Part shown: positions 34,210-43,428 of the stretch, in pieces | Position numbering within the stretch: the first letter of the stretch is position 1 | How the letters are laid out: each line of letters starts with the position of its first letter | Assembly (NCBI GenBank): GCA_023457255.1 | Contig: JAEWMB010000033.1 | Span: forward strand, 124,001 to 188,000 | Source: Bacillota bacterium | Lineage (GTDB): Bacteria; Bacillota; Clostridia; Lachnospirales; Lachnospiraceae | Direction: 5' to 3' | DNA length: 64,000 nt | Notes under the pieces: model-generated | What the model was told of the DNA's origin: nothing | What the model saw: only the letters and a program-made list of their open reading frames with translations | Database searches by the model: none | Position numbers and translations under genes: made by a program

Positions 34210-35271
34210 TTACTTCATATTTCTAGAAAATGCTGTTTGAATTAATTTTTCCACCAATTGTGGTTTTGCAATTCCTTTTGCTTCCCATAGCATAGGATAC
34301 ATACTGATTGCTGTAAATCCCGGAAGCGTATTAATTTCATTAAATACGACTTCATTCGTATCCTTTTCTAAGAAAAAGTCTACTCTTGATAAGGAATAAC
34401 CGTCAACCGCCCGGAATATTTTTACTGCTGCATCACTAATTTCATGTGCTTTACCCTCCGGAAGTTCCGGTGAAATTATAGTTTTAGAATCTGCATTATT
34501 ATACTTTGCATCATAATCATAAAACTCTGCCGCTGCTACAATCTCCCCGACTCCTGATGCTTTCGCTTCCAAACCGCCAAGCACTGCGCACTCAATCTCT
34601 CTGCCAACAATTGTTTCTTCTACCAATATCTTTCGATCATGCTTCACCGCTTCTTTTAATCCGGCTATTAGTTTCTCACGATTATGAGCTTTCGTAATTC
34701 CTTTCGAAGAGCCGGCATTGGATGGTTTAATGAAGACCGGATAAGATAAACGGTTCTCTATTCGTGCCACTACTTTTTCCATCTCATCTAGTTCCCTCGC
34801 AAACACTGCCTCATAAGCTGCCTGACGTATCCCAAGGCTATCTACAACAATCTTGGTGTATAATTTATCCATGGATACCGCACTGGCAAGAACCCCACAG
34901 CCTACATACGGAATTCCTGCTAATTCAAGTAAGCCTTGTACCGTTCCGTCTTCCCCGTATAATCCATGCAATACCGGGAATACAACATCTACCTCTTGGT
35001 ATTCCACTTTATTTTCTTCCACAATGAAAAGATTAGGTTTACTTCTATCGGGTGAAAGAATTGCAGTCTTTCCCCCCTCCCTCCAACTTCCGCTTGTAAT
35101 GTCTTTTGCACTCCCTGTAAGCAACCACTTACCCTCTTTTGTGATGCCTACCAATAAAACATTATAATGGTCAAGATCAATATGATTAATAACCGTTACC
35201 GCCGAAACACATGATACCTCATGTTCTGAGGATTGCCCTCCAAACAGCACGACAATAGTTTTCTTATCCAT
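34210..35271 (-). CDS. ddl: D-alanine--D-alanine ligase
   Basis: Ddl ligates two D-Ala in an ATP-grasp fold. The 353-aa protein shows VVLFGGQSSEHEVSC, GEDGTVQGLLELAGIPYVG, FIKPSNAGSSKGI, EFYDYDAKY (the loop with the Tyr typical of D-Ala-D-Ala rather than D-Lac enzymes), and EINTLPGFTAISMYP. The ATG at 35269-35271 has AAAGGA 8 nt upstream. It is first in the ddl-murI-DUF1934 operon. The upstream region carries a 16-bp repeat array. Confidence 0.97.
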   Translation of the reverse strand: MDKKTIVVLFGGQSSEHEVSCVSAVTVINHIDLDHYNVLLVGITKEGKWLLTGSAKDITSGSWREGGKTAILSPDRSKPNLFIVEENKVEYQEVDVVFPVLHGLYGEDGTVQGLLELAGIPYVGCGVLASAVSMDKLYTKIVVDSLGIRQAAYEAVFARELDEMEKVVARIENRLSYPVFIKPSNAGSSKGITKAHNREKLIAGLKEAVKHDRKILVEETIVGREIECAVLGGLEAKASGVGEIVAAAEFYDYDAKYNNADSKTIISPELPEGKAHEISDAAVKIFRAVDGYSLSRVDFFLEKDTNEVVFNEINTLPGFTAISMYPMLWEAKGIAKPQLVEKLIQTAFSRNMK

Positions 35272-35346
35272 GCAAGTCATCCTTTCTTTCTGTCTATCTA
35301 TTTAAGTTTTTATCTAGGTCCAATGACGTAACCGTAAAATTTTAAA

Positions 35347-35438
35347 TTAAATATAGTATTCCCTTGAATTTATTATTCCTTGAATTCATTATCCGTTAAA
35401 TTATTATTTCCTTGCCGTACCTTTGAATTTAATATTCC
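35347..35438. repeat. Array of 16-bp repeats upstream of ddl
   Basis: Units: TTAAATATAGTATTCC (35347-35362), one spacer base, TTGAATTTATTATTCC (35364-35379), TTGAATTCATTATCCG (35380-35395), TTAAATTATTATTTCC (35396-35411), an 11-base spacer, then TTGAATTTAATATTCC (35423-35438). Three units are exactly tandem. The array lies between ddl and the acetyltransferase gene, both read leftward, within the presumed ddl promoter region. Confidence 0.75.
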
Positions 35439-35572
35439 AATGAAATTCTATCTTTCATTAAAATGCATTACTTCACCGGGCGATCCATGTTATACTTTTT
35501 AAATTACTATATACATTTTACACTCAATTAGTTAGTAATTCAATGTTTTTTCTTGATATCTCCTCCTTATAA

Positions 35573-36166
35573 TCAAGTTGCTTTATGTAAATCGACTTGT
35601 TTCTTCATAATTTCATAAACTAAGACCGCATCATTTTCTACACTACACTGACAATGCTTCATCGTTCGATAACCCCTCTTCTCATACAGCATACTTGCCG
35701 GCAGCGAAGAATCAAGAGTTACATTGTCATAATTATTAAATATTCTATCTTCCAAGTCCTGCATGATAAAGTTCCCAAAACCATTTTTTTGATAGTTTGG
35801 TGAAACATAAACTCTTGTGATATGGTTATTTATATAACTTCCTGTTCCAACTACTTTATCATCTACAGTAATTACCCACACATGCATATTTCTAATATCC
35901 TCGCGAATGTTCTTTTCATTATGGTGGTTTAAGAAGAAACTAACAACTTCTATCGGATAATATCTAGGGTATATCAAACATATTGTATTTTGGACTAAAT
36001 CCACCACTTTTTGTGTATCCTCTTCCGCTGCAATGATATATTTTATATCTCTGTATTTCTCCTTATAAACACTTTGTATATCGATTGTTGGCATCTTTGA
36101 CAAAACATCTTCCTTTCCAGGCGCTTTTCTACCCACAACTTCGTTCTGACATTCAACGTTCTCCAT
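35573..36166 (-). CDS. GNAT family N-acetyltransferase
   Basis: The 197-aa protein has a non-conserved N-terminus of about 45 residues and then a GNAT domain: VDKVVGTGSYINNHITRVYVSPNYQKNGFGNFIMQDLE contains the V-x-P and R/Q-x-x-G/A acetyl-CoA loop (QKNGFG, with Lys in place of the first Gly), followed by LYEKRGYRTM. The acceptor substrate is unknown. I use the ATG at 36164-36166 with GAGGGG 6 nt upstream. Upstream in-frame codons lack support. It carries no operon partner. Confidence 0.85.
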   Translation of the reverse strand: MENVECQNEVVGRKAPGKEDVLSKMPTIDIQSVYKEKYRDIKYIIAAEEDTQKVVDLVQNTICLIYPRYYPIEVVSFFLNHHNEKNIREDIRNMHVWVITVDDKVVGTGSYINNHITRVYVSPNYQKNGFGNFIMQDLEDRIFNNYDNVTLDSSLPASMLYEKRGYRTMKHCQCSVENDAVLVYEIMKKQVDLHKAT

Positions 36167-36538
36167 ATTAATCCCCTCTTCCTGCGCACATTTTGTCCGG
36201 CTTTCAAACCAATACATATTAATAATTTTATGGTGAGCAAACAAAAACTTGAGTGTGAAAATTGCTTTTTGTTTTATACTCACATCCTATAACGTCTCAG
36301 CATAACTGTTCCATTGCTCTTTTGTATTAATTGCTTTCCCATTCTATTTGCTTTAGATAATTTATTGAAATTTTAATATATTTATTACCACAATACAACA
36401 AAAAATAAATCTCCTATTTAATTTGTCATAAACAAAAATCGTAGATAGGACCGTATTGTTTAAATCACATTTGTCAGGACATACTATAGATAAACACATG
36501 CAGATCCGTATATAAATTATGATAAAAGGAGCTTTCTT
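36167..36538. other. Divergent intergenic region with a sporulation promoter
   Basis: Besides the sigma-F-type site at 36458-36486 this AT-rich stretch shows no gene. The minus-strand leader just before the acetyltransferase ends GCGCAGGAAGAGGGG, echoing the leader string seen in the hydrogenase region. Confidence 0.4.
36458..36486 (+). promoter_or_regulatory. Sigma-F/G-type promoter of spoIIR
   Basis: GTTTA (36458-36462), a 14-nt spacer and GGACATACTA (36477-36486) fit the forespore consensus; the CATACTA core would also suit sigma-G. The spoIIQ-like gene has the same arrangement (GTATA-N14-GGACAGAAT). Confidence 0.65.
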
Positions 36539-37261
36539 ATGAAATCAGTACGTTTTCTAACCCCTAGTATGTATAAGACTTTTAATCAGGAACCTTTCCC
36601 TAAAAAAGTATTTGTATCTTACATATTGCCTTTTTCCCTTGCATTTTTAATCACTTTATATGCTTTGTTTGGAGCCTTTGTATCACTTACGGGCTCACCG
36701 GCAATTAAAGAAAATTTAACACTTTTGCAGGAAGACTTAGCAAAGCAAATACTGCGATTTCATGTTCTTGGTAACAGTGACTCAGAAGAAGACCAGACCG
36801 TGAAGCTTTATGTGAAAGAAGGTTTAATGACCTATCTAACACCACTCTTAAAGGAATGCACACATAAAGAAGATACCATCAAGGTATTAACGGCTCATCT
36901 AAATGATATTGAAGCAGAAGCCACAAGACTTCTTGCAGTAAATGGATATTACTATGGTGCTAGTGTTACCCTTGGAAAAAGTACTTTTCCAATAAAAGTT
37001 TATGGAGACCTCACTCTGCCGGCAGGAGAGTATGAAGCGCTTAAGATAGAACTAGGAAAGGCAGAAGGCCGTAACTGGTGGTGTATTCTGTTTCCAAACC
37101 TGTGTTTTGTTGACGCAACCTATACCGTTATTCCGGATGACTCTAAGCAGCAACTAAAAGCCCTATTAACAGAAGAGGAATATACCGCAATAATAAAAGA
37201 AGAAAAACCAAGTGTTGTAGTAAAATTTAAACTTTGGGACTTCTTGTCAAAACTTTTTTAG
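36539..37261 (+). CDS. spoIIR: Stage II sporulation protein R
   Basis: SpoIIR is secreted from the forespore and triggers SpoIIGA to process pro-sigma-E in the mother cell. The 240-aa protein has a membrane helix/signal (ILPFSLAFLITLYALFGAFV) and the family blocks ILRFHVLGNSDSEEDQ and AEGRNWWCILFPNLCFVDAT. Length fits the family. AAAGGAG lies 7 nt before the ATG. A sigma-F-type promoter lies about 50 nt upstream. It is monocistronic. Confidence 0.95.
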   Translation: MKSVRFLTPSMYKTFNQEPFPKKVFVSYILPFSLAFLITLYALFGAFVSLTGSPAIKENLTLLQEDLAKQILRFHVLGNSDSEEDQTVKLYVKEGLMTYLTPLLKECTHKEDTIKVLTAHLNDIEAEATRLLAVNGYYYGASVTLGKSTFPIKVYGDLTLPAGEYEALKIELGKAEGRNWWCILFPNLCFVDATYTVIPDDSKQQLKALLTEEEYTAIIKEEKPSVVVKFKLWDFLSKLF

Positions 37262-37321
37262 ACAGGGTTCAGATAAACTCATTGACTGCTTTTTCCTCTC
37301 TGGAAGAATGTCCGAATACAC

Positions 37322-37350
37322 TTGCAAAACCCTTTCCAGGCTAATATAAT
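37322..37350 (+). promoter_or_regulatory. Promoter of ispE
   Basis: TTGCAA (37322-37327), a 17-nt spacer, and TATAAT (37345-37350). Confidence 0.75.
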
Positions 37351-37394
37351 AAACAATATCAGGGTTATGTAAAACCACACGACAGGAGTTTTCA

Positions 37395-38276
37395 ATGGAT
37401 ATTATTTCACTAAAGGCATATGCAAAAATAAATCTGGCACTCGATGTGATTGGCAAACGTCCAAATGGATACCATAATGTCCGGATGATTATGCAGACCA
37501 TCAAGCTGTACGACAAAATTACCATCAAGCCAACCACAAATCCAGATATTACGATTAAAACGAACCTACACTTTTTACCAACCAATGAGAATAATATTGT
37601 CTATGCGGCGTGTAAGCTATTTAAAGAAACTTTTCAGATTAGCGACGGTTTTTACATTAATCTGGAGAAGAGAATTCCTGTTGCTGCCGGAATGGCCGGC
37701 GGAAGTTCTGATGCTGCTGCCACGCTCTTTGGTTTAAATGAACTTTTTCAAACAAATCAGCCCTTGGAGGATTTGATGAAACTTGGAGTGAAACTTGGAG
37801 CAGATGTTCCTTACTGCCTTCTTCGTGGAACCGCTCTATCAGAAGGAATCGGTGAGATTCTAACGCCTCTCCCCCCAGCACCAAACTGTTATTGTTTAAT
37901 TGTAAAGCCACCAATCAGCGTATCCACCAAATTTGTATATGAAAACCTTAAATCAGAGGAAAATACAAAGCATCCGGACATCGACGGAATGATAGAAGCA
38001 ATTAGAAAACAGGATTTATCTCAAATGTCCTCTCTTGTTTCTAATGTTTTGGAATCGGTAACCATCAAGCAGCATCCTGAAATTGATAAAATAAAGAAAG
38101 ATTTGCTCGCTCATGGTGCTCTTTGTGCTTTAATGAGCGGCAGCGGACCAACGGTATTTGCCTTATTTGACAATCAAAAGGCGGCAGAGCGCACTTTTTA
38201 TGAATATAAGATCGGACCTTGCGGGAAACAGACCTTCCTTACGCGATTTTTTGAGTCCAGGAATGTCTCCTCCTAA
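37395..38276 (+). CDS. ispE: 4-diphosphocytidyl-2-C-methyl-D-erythritol kinase
   Basis: IspE phosphorylates CDP-methylerythritol in the MEP isoprenoid pathway. The 293-aa GHMP kinase shows LKAYAKINLALDVIGKRPNGYH, the ATP loop PVAAGMAGGSSDAAAT, GADVPYCLLRGTALSEGIGE, and ALMSGSGPTVFALF. All family blocks are intact. AGGAG lies 6 nt before the ATG; a sigma-A promoter lies about 45 nt upstream. In many Firmicutes ispE is near spoIIR, spoVG or purR, as here. Confidence 0.96.
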   Translation: MDIISLKAYAKINLALDVIGKRPNGYHNVRMIMQTIKLYDKITIKPTTNPDITIKTNLHFLPTNENNIVYAACKLFKETFQISDGFYINLEKRIPVAAGMAGGSSDAAATLFGLNELFQTNQPLEDLMKLGVKLGADVPYCLLRGTALSEGIGEILTPLPPAPNCYCLIVKPPISVSTKFVYENLKSEENTKHPDIDGMIEAIRKQDLSQMSSLVSNVLESVTIKQHPEIDKIKKDLLAHGALCALMSGSGPTVFALFDNQKAAERTFYEYKIGPCGKQTFLTRFFESRNVSS

Positions 38277-38391
38277 ATTACAATGCATTTGGAACAAATC
38301 GCACTCCCTTTGCTCATAGCATATAATACTAATCTTTTATTAAAACCTTTCTTATAATCAAGATTAGTATAATATCATTCCTATTTTACAT

Positions 38392-38420
38392 TCATAACTA
38401 CTTATCCAGACTCATATAAT
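38392..38420 (+). promoter_or_regulatory. Candidate sigma-E promoter of the SPOCS-LysM gene
   Basis: TCATAAC (38392-38398), a 14-nt spacer and CATATAAT (38413-38420) resemble the mother-cell sigma-E pattern (ATA-type -35, CATAnnnT -10). A spore-envelope protein is encoded downstream. Confidence 0.45.
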
Positions 38421-38481
38421 GTGTTAGACGCAAACGTGGGACATTTAGAACACGAATAGAATGAGCAAGGAGGGAATACAC

Positions 38482-40059
38482 TTGGAACTCATTAAAAAGA
38501 ACATACATATGAATAAGCTGAAATGTAAAAGTAGTCTTCAGGTAACCTTTGACGATGATTTTAATGTACCGGATAGCAAACCGGACATTAGCAAATTGAT
38601 TAAGTCACAGGGTGAAATTAAGTTTAACGATCAGAAAATAAACAATGGGAAACTGTATACAAATGGTTCATTACATTTTCAGGTATTGTATTTAAGTGAT
38701 GAAACCAATCGTCCAATTCATAGCTTAAGCGGGCAGATTCCTTTCGATGAGGTAATTAACTTAAATGAATCCTGCAACCATGATACCGGTACATTAAAAT
38801 ACGAAATTGAGGACCTGACCGCCAGTATTATTAATTCCAGGAAACTTAGTGTAAAGGCTTTGATTCGCCTAAGTGTAGTTGTAGAAGATTTGTATGACGA
38901 AGAAAGTGCGGTATCTGTTGATGCTGAACCTGATGTACAATCTATAACCAAAACAATTGATGTTACTAATATGGCTGTTAACAAAAAGGACAGCTATCGG
39001 TTCCGTGACGAGGTTGTACTTCCATCCGGTAAGAGCTGTATCTCCGAAATTCTATACAATAACATAGAATTGAAGAATGTCGATGTGCGTCTATTGACAG
39101 ATAAGTTCACTGCCAAAGGTGAGATTTCACTATTTATCCTTTATATCGGAGAGGGTGAAGACAGCCCAATGGAATACTATGAGGCTGATTTACCTTTCAA
39201 TTCAACCATCGACTGCATCGGATGTACGGAAGATATGACACCTGATATCTCACTTGATATTGTTGGTAAAAATTTAAGTGTGAAGCCGGATGCAGATGGA
39301 GAAGAAAGAGTTCTTGACTTAGAGACAATTTTAGAGGTTTCCATTAAGATTTACGAGGAAACTCAGATGCAGATTCTACAGGACCTCTATTCTCCGCTGA
39401 GAGAGTTAACCCCTATTTACAAAGAAGCAAAGTATGAGAATCTTCTCATGCGTAATAGCAACCGAGCACGCATATCCGAAAGAATTCGGTTAAATGACGA
39501 TAGCGCAAGATTACTACAGATATGTCATGGAAGCGGTACCGTTAAGATTGATGATATTATTCCGGTAGAAAACGGATTGGAAGTGGAGGGTGTCATTGAT
39601 CTAAGCATCCTATACATAAGTGCGGATGATGCAAGACCTCTGCAAGCAATTAAAGCTACTGTGCCGTTTGCCCAAATAATTGAAATACGAGACTTAAAGT
39701 CAGATAGTAACTATGATGTAAAAGCATGCCTTGAGCAGATTAACATTATGATGCTTGATAATACAGAGATAGAGGTAAAAGCCAGTATCGTTCTTAACGT
39801 TATTGCTTTTGACTGTCTAAGCGAATCCTTTATCATAGATTTCAGAGAGGATGCTCTGGATTTGGCACAATTGCAAGCAATGCCGGGAATGATAGGATAT
39901 GTAGTAAAACCCGGTGACAGCCTTTGGAAGATCGCAAAGAGTTATCGTACTACGGTTGATGCCATCAAAGATATTAATGAGCTTGAGTCAGAAGCCGTCA
40001 GTGTTGGAGATCACCTCTTAATCGTAAAGGAATTGGATCCTATTTTTAGCAGAGGTTAA
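38482..40059 (+). CDS. SPOCS (DUF3794) and LysM domain spore-envelope protein
   Basis: The 525-aa protein contains three to four SPOCS/DUF3794-like repeats (each with a PDSKPDI- or PSGKSCI-type strand and a VLYL/LFILYI core) over residues 1-465 and a C-terminal LysM (about 472-520) with YVVKPGDSLWKIAKSYRTTVDAIKDINEL. Such proteins are found in clostridial spore coats and bind peptidoglycan. I use the TTG at 38482: AGGAGG lies 8 nt upstream and forms part of an in-frame ATG extension (MSKEGIH) that is therefore unlikely. A sigma-E-type promoter supports a mother-cell role. Confidence 0.88.
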   Translation: MELIKKNIHMNKLKCKSSLQVTFDDDFNVPDSKPDISKLIKSQGEIKFNDQKINNGKLYTNGSLHFQVLYLSDETNRPIHSLSGQIPFDEVINLNESCNHDTGTLKYEIEDLTASIINSRKLSVKALIRLSVVVEDLYDEESAVSVDAEPDVQSITKTIDVTNMAVNKKDSYRFRDEVVLPSGKSCISEILYNNIELKNVDVRLLTDKFTAKGEISLFILYIGEGEDSPMEYYEADLPFNSTIDCIGCTEDMTPDISLDIVGKNLSVKPDADGEERVLDLETILEVSIKIYEETQMQILQDLYSPLRELTPIYKEAKYENLLMRNSNRARISERIRLNDDSARLLQICHGSGTVKIDDIIPVENGLEVEGVIDLSILYISADDARPLQAIKATVPFAQIIEIRDLKSDSNYDVKACLEQINIMMLDNTEIEVKASIVLNVIAFDCLSESFIIDFREDALDLAQLQAMPGMIGYVVKPGDSLWKIAKSYRTTVDAIKDINELESEAVSVGDHLLIVKELDPIFSRG

Positions 40060-40147
40060 TCTCTCTGTATGATGAAAATTTTTCAATAGAAAACGTAAAC
40101 ATTTATTAACAAAAAGAAGATACTTATCAAGCTTATATTACCGCAAA

Positions 40148-40188
40148 AAAGGAACTATCCTGAAAACGTTATTCTGGACAGTTCCTTT
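40148..40188. terminator. Bidirectional terminator
   Basis: AAAGGAACTATCC pairs with GGACAGTTCCTTT (one mismatch) with TTTCTTTTT on the plus side. It separates the SPOCS-LysM gene from a convergent minus-strand gene. Confidence 0.7.
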
Positions 40189-40211
40189 CTTTTTATTAGG
40201 CTGATTAACGA

Positions 40212-40781
40212 TTATTCTAAACCGTCTTTCCACTTATTAAGCTTTTCTATTGTCGTCTCTAATGTTTTATGACATATCTCAGGAAGCTTACCTCCCCATG
40301 CTTTCGTAGCTTCTTCAAATCCTTTTTTAACAGCATCAATCATAGCACCTGCTTTAGAGGAATCATTTCCTGCTAATGCTTTTGCAAAGGATACCAAACG
40401 TTCTGAGGTTTGTTCAACACCCCAGTATCCATCTTCTGCGATTTCTGAAGATGCTTTTTCAGCGGTTGCCGGGTCAGCATTTACTTTGCCCTCCCGAAGC
40501 AATGCCCAAATATCAGTTGCTTTTGTTACCTGCTCCCCTTGTTTGAATAACATTTTCTCAACTAAGGAACGAAGACTTGCTGTCCTTTGCTCTGCTTCTG
40601 CTTTTAATCTTTCGATAGTAGCCCTATCCTGCTGCTTATTCGTCTTGCTTCCCTCGGTCTTTTCATAAGTTGCGGCAGCTATTTCCTGATTCGGCTCTTC
40701 CGCCGTGGAATTCTTCCCTAATTCCACTTTTTCTGTCGATACATAGGTGCTTCTTCCACCCGTAATTCCATTTACATTCAT
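40212..40781 (-). CDS. Uncharacterised Lachnospiraceae-type protein
   Basis: I do not recognise a family. The 189-aa protein starts MNVNGITGGRSTYVSTEK, reminiscent of flagellar/secreted low-complexity N-termini, continues with a Gln/Glu/Lys/Ala-rich predicted coiled coil (DRATIERLKAEAEQRTASL) and ends in a compact helical region (WGVEQTSERLVSFAKALAG, then AMIDAVKKGFEEATKAWGG). No signal peptide or membrane helix is seen. AAGGAGG lies 6 nt before the ATG. It is probably cytoplasmic or secreted without a classical signal. Confidence 0.75.
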   Translation of the reverse strand: MNVNGITGGRSTYVSTEKVELGKNSTAEEPNQEIAAATYEKTEGSKTNKQQDRATIERLKAEAEQRTASLRSLVEKMLFKQGEQVTKATDIWALLREGKVNADPATAEKASSEIAEDGYWGVEQTSERLVSFAKALAGNDSSKAGAMIDAVKKGFEEATKAWGGKLPEICHKTLETTIEKLNKWKDGLE

Positions 40782-40907
40782 ACAATACCCTCCTTGGTAT
40801 TTGCAGGGCTATCAACCCTAAAACTTAAATTATTGGTTGCAAAACCTTTCTATAGGTCTTATTTCTTATATCGGAGGGAATCTCAAAAATGTTTACCACT
40901 AAGTGTA

Positions 40908-41636
40908 TTAACATTTTGTTTCAAATTTTTTTAATGCTTCAAATACAGAACCTACACTTTTCATAGAAACCGGCAGCAAATTAACAGGCTCACTAATCTG
41001 CCCTAAACTATGGGCGTCGGAATCCAAAATTACCCTGCACTTATGAAGATATGGATTCCTTTTAAGCAGGAGGTTTCTGTTCTCCGGTTTTATAAACTCA
41101 ATACAAGAGAATCTACTTTCTGGCGGCAGAAATCCAAGGTTTGAGATTACACTGTTTGAATTTTTATCAATATGAGCCGGTATCATAGCCCCGTGATAAT
41201 CGGTTACTGCATCATAAACCTCTGAAAATCCGATTGTAGTCGCGTTAATCAAAAGAGATTCTTCTCTCTCTATCACGTTTTCATGCTTGTCGACAATTAA
41301 CTGATTTCCAAAGATACTCTCCTTATTCTTTATCTTTATTAAACGCTCGTAGACATAGGAATCAAACATCATTGCATCTTCTAATTTTTCAAATAAGCAT
41401 AGAACATGCACTTCTTCTGCAGTTGTTAATTCCATCCCTGGTAGAACCAAAATATTATTCTGCTCTCCAAGTTCTATTGCAGCTTTACAGTTTCTGCAGG
41501 AATTATGGTCCGTAATTGCAATCACATCTAATCCCTTTAGTGCCGCCATCATAACAATATTGGTCGGAGTCATATCATCATCGGCACAAGGGGATAAGCA
41601 GGTATGAATGTGAAAATCATAGCTCAGAGGAATCAT
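40908..41636 (-). CDS. PHP domain metal-dependent phosphoesterase
   Basis: The 242-aa PHP protein shows YDFHIHTCLSPCADDDMTP, VIAITDHNSCRNC, LPGMELTTAEEVHVL, a later PAHIDK, and VILDSDAHS; all the usual His/Asp/Glu metal ligands are visible. Substrate unknown; PHP proteins hydrolyse phosphate esters such as histidinol-phosphate or oligonucleotides. Its start at 41636 overlaps the upstream DRTGG gene by 20 nt without a clear ribosome site, implying coupling. It is the last gene of the sensory hydrogenase operon. Confidence 0.88.
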   Translation of the reverse strand: MIPLSYDFHIHTCLSPCADDDMTPTNIVMMAALKGLDVIAITDHNSCRNCKAAIELGEQNNILVLPGMELTTAEEVHVLCLFEKLEDAMMFDSYVYERLIKIKNKESIFGNQLIVDKHENVIEREESLLINATTIGFSEVYDAVTDYHGAMIPAHIDKNSNSVISNLGFLPPESRFSCIEFIKPENRNLLLKRNPYLHKCRVILDSDAHSLGQISEPVNLLPVSMKSVGSVFEALKKFETKC

Positions 41637-41964
41637 GAATAATTTGATAAGCCTGGTACGCTGCCTCAAAGATTGGAAGGTCGGTGGCTAAGATAGTAAC
41701 TCCTTCCCTTTTTGATTTTGACAGTGCAGCTGCATCAAGCGTAATTCCCTCCGCCAAAATTACACAAGCTACTTCTGTTAACGAAGCTACCGCTAAGGTA
41801 TTAATATTCCCCATTACAGTTACAAAAACCGCTCCCACCGGCATCCTGCTCATAGCAATGCTTAATAGATCACAGCAAAACGGAGTCTCAACTTTCCTGT
41901 TAAGGTTATCCCCTTCGTTAATTACTGTAAAATTGCATCTCTTAATAAATTCTTGTTTTGTCAT
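41617..41964 (-). CDS. DRTGG domain protein (second copy)
   Basis: The 115-aa protein has the DRTGG-type alpha/beta fold: VETPFCCDLLSIAMSRMPVGAVFVTVMGNINTLAVASLTEVACVILAEG and ILATDLPIFEAAYQAYQII. Such domains occur with CBS domains and in phosphotransacetylases; function here is unknown. It lies between the sensory hydrogenase and PHP genes and shares layout with the 43848-44198 gene. The pair suggests two related regulatory modules. Confidence 0.83.
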   Translation of the reverse strand: MTKQEFIKRCNFTVINEGDNLNRKVETPFCCDLLSIAMSRMPVGAVFVTVMGNINTLAVASLTEVACVILAEGITLDAAALSKSKREGVTILATDLPIFEAAYQAYQIIHDSSEL

Positions 41965-42043
41965 CCTTACCTCCCGCTTAAGTAACGCTGCTCTGTGTCC
42001 CTTTGATTATCTTCCGGTATATTAGTGATTGGATTTTCCTCTT

Positions 42044-43321
42044 CTATTTATCCTTTGGCAATTGAACGGATAACCTATTCACATACTCTCTAAAGATATG
42101 GATGCAATAGTTTTCTTCTGCAACCCCTCTCACGATATCTTCCGCAAGAGCCTTACAAGTCGGAGCTCCGCAAGACCCGCAGTCGAGTCCCGGAAACTTC
42201 TTACAAAGTTCCTCCACTTTTACTACCTTTTCAATACTTTCAATTACACTGACGCCAAGATTGAAAACAGGTTCGTATTCTACTTCCTGTGTCCAGCCCA
42301 TAGCAATACTTTCAAGCGGAATATGGGTCCTTGCGACCGGCATATATTTTCGAAGTCTTTTTAATTTTACCTTTGCTACATAAGGATTTTCAACAGTCAG
42401 AACACCACCGACACAGCCTCCATTGCAAGCATTCAGTTCAATAAATTCCAAATTGGTAAACTTCTGATCTTCCATATCCTCAAGTACCCGAATAATATTT
42501 TCAATCCCATCTGCTGCAAGATAACTATCGGTCAAAAGTCCGCTTGCCTCTCCGCCACTGGAACCCCAGCTAACCCCTATTTTTCCCGAGATTGCCAAAT
42601 CCTCTAATTCCTCTTTCTCCGCTGTAGTTTTCATACAGCCGATTAACTTAGGATAAACATCTTTAATAGCAAGCACCCCATCTACCTCACTCTTTTCATA
42701 CCCCAAGGGGTTTTTAACCGCCGTAACTTTCGCCGGGCATGGTGAGATGAAAAAAATACCTATTTTTTCTTCTGAAAGGCCGGTTTTCTCCATCGCTATC
42801 TTTCTGGCTAGCTCTGCAGCAATATCAATCGGCGGTTTTAGCGGAAGCAGATGTTCTATGAGATTAGGAAATCGGACACGAATCAGCCTGGTTACCACCG
42901 GACATGCCGTACTGATAATGGGCCACTTCTCCCTATGCTCTTCTATGTATAATCTGGTTGCGGCAGATACAATCTCAGCCGCTCCGCTCACTTCGAAAAC
43001 ATCAGAGAATCCCATAAGCTTAAGGGCATTCAACACAATATTAATATCATCTAAGTTATTCATCTGTGCATACAAAGAAGGTGCCGGTAAGGCAACTGTA
43101 TATTCGTACTGCTTAATCATGTCCATACTGTCATATATCGCATTTTTTGCATGATGAGGACATATTCTGATACATTCCCCGCAGTCGATACAAAATTCTT
43201 TTGTGATTACCGCCTTTTGATTACGAACTCTTATCGCCTCGGTGGGGCAGCGCTTAATACAATTAATGCACCCCATGCAAAGGCTTTCGTCCAATCGCAC
43301 AGCGGTATAAAACTTTCCCAT
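42044..43321 (-). CDS. Sensory-type [FeFe] hydrogenase-like protein
   Basis: The 425-aa protein has two ferredoxin-like [4Fe-4S] motifs near the N-terminus (CMGCINCIKRCP, CIDCGECIRICP), then an H-cluster domain with STACPVV (Cys140), SPCPAK (Cys195) and NACNGGCVGG (Cys299, Cys303), and a C-terminal Fe-S domain (Cys373, Cys381, Cys384, Cys389; GLDCGSCGAPTC). The four H-cluster cysteines are kept, but the extra Cys of TSCCP is Ala and the Lys-rich L2 motif is changed, as in sensory hydrogenases. I use the ATG at 43321 (GGAGG 9 nt upstream). It sits between regulatory ATPase and DRTGG/PHP genes. Confidence 0.85.
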   Translation of the reverse strand: MGKFYTAVRLDESLCMGCINCIKRCPTEAIRVRNQKAVITKEFCIDCGECIRICPHHAKNAIYDSMDMIKQYEYTVALPAPSLYAQMNNLDDINIVLNALKLMGFSDVFEVSGAAEIVSAATRLYIEEHREKWPIISTACPVVTRLIRVRFPNLIEHLLPLKPPIDIAAELARKIAMEKTGLSEEKIGIFFISPCPAKVTAVKNPLGYEKSEVDGVLAIKDVYPKLIGCMKTTAEKEELEDLAISGKIGVSWGSSGGEASGLLTDSYLAADGIENIIRVLEDMEDQKFTNLEFIELNACNGGCVGGVLTVENPYVAKVKLKRLRKYMPVARTHIPLESIAMGWTQEVEYEPVFNLGVSVIESIEKVVKVEELCKKFPGLDCGSCGAPTCKALAEDIVRGVAEENYCIHIFREYVNRLSVQLPKDK

Positions 43322-43428
43322 CGTCATCGCCCTCCCTGCTTATTACTTTGCATCCACTCCATTACTACGTACAAGAGAGTATATAGTATCATGGATTAAA
43401 GAATTTCCGTTGTTTTAAGTAATTCCCA

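Noticed and set aside
35347..35438. The 16-bp repeat array as a CRISPR
   Set aside because: Units are tandem with no unique spacers of regular length, and no cas genes are present.
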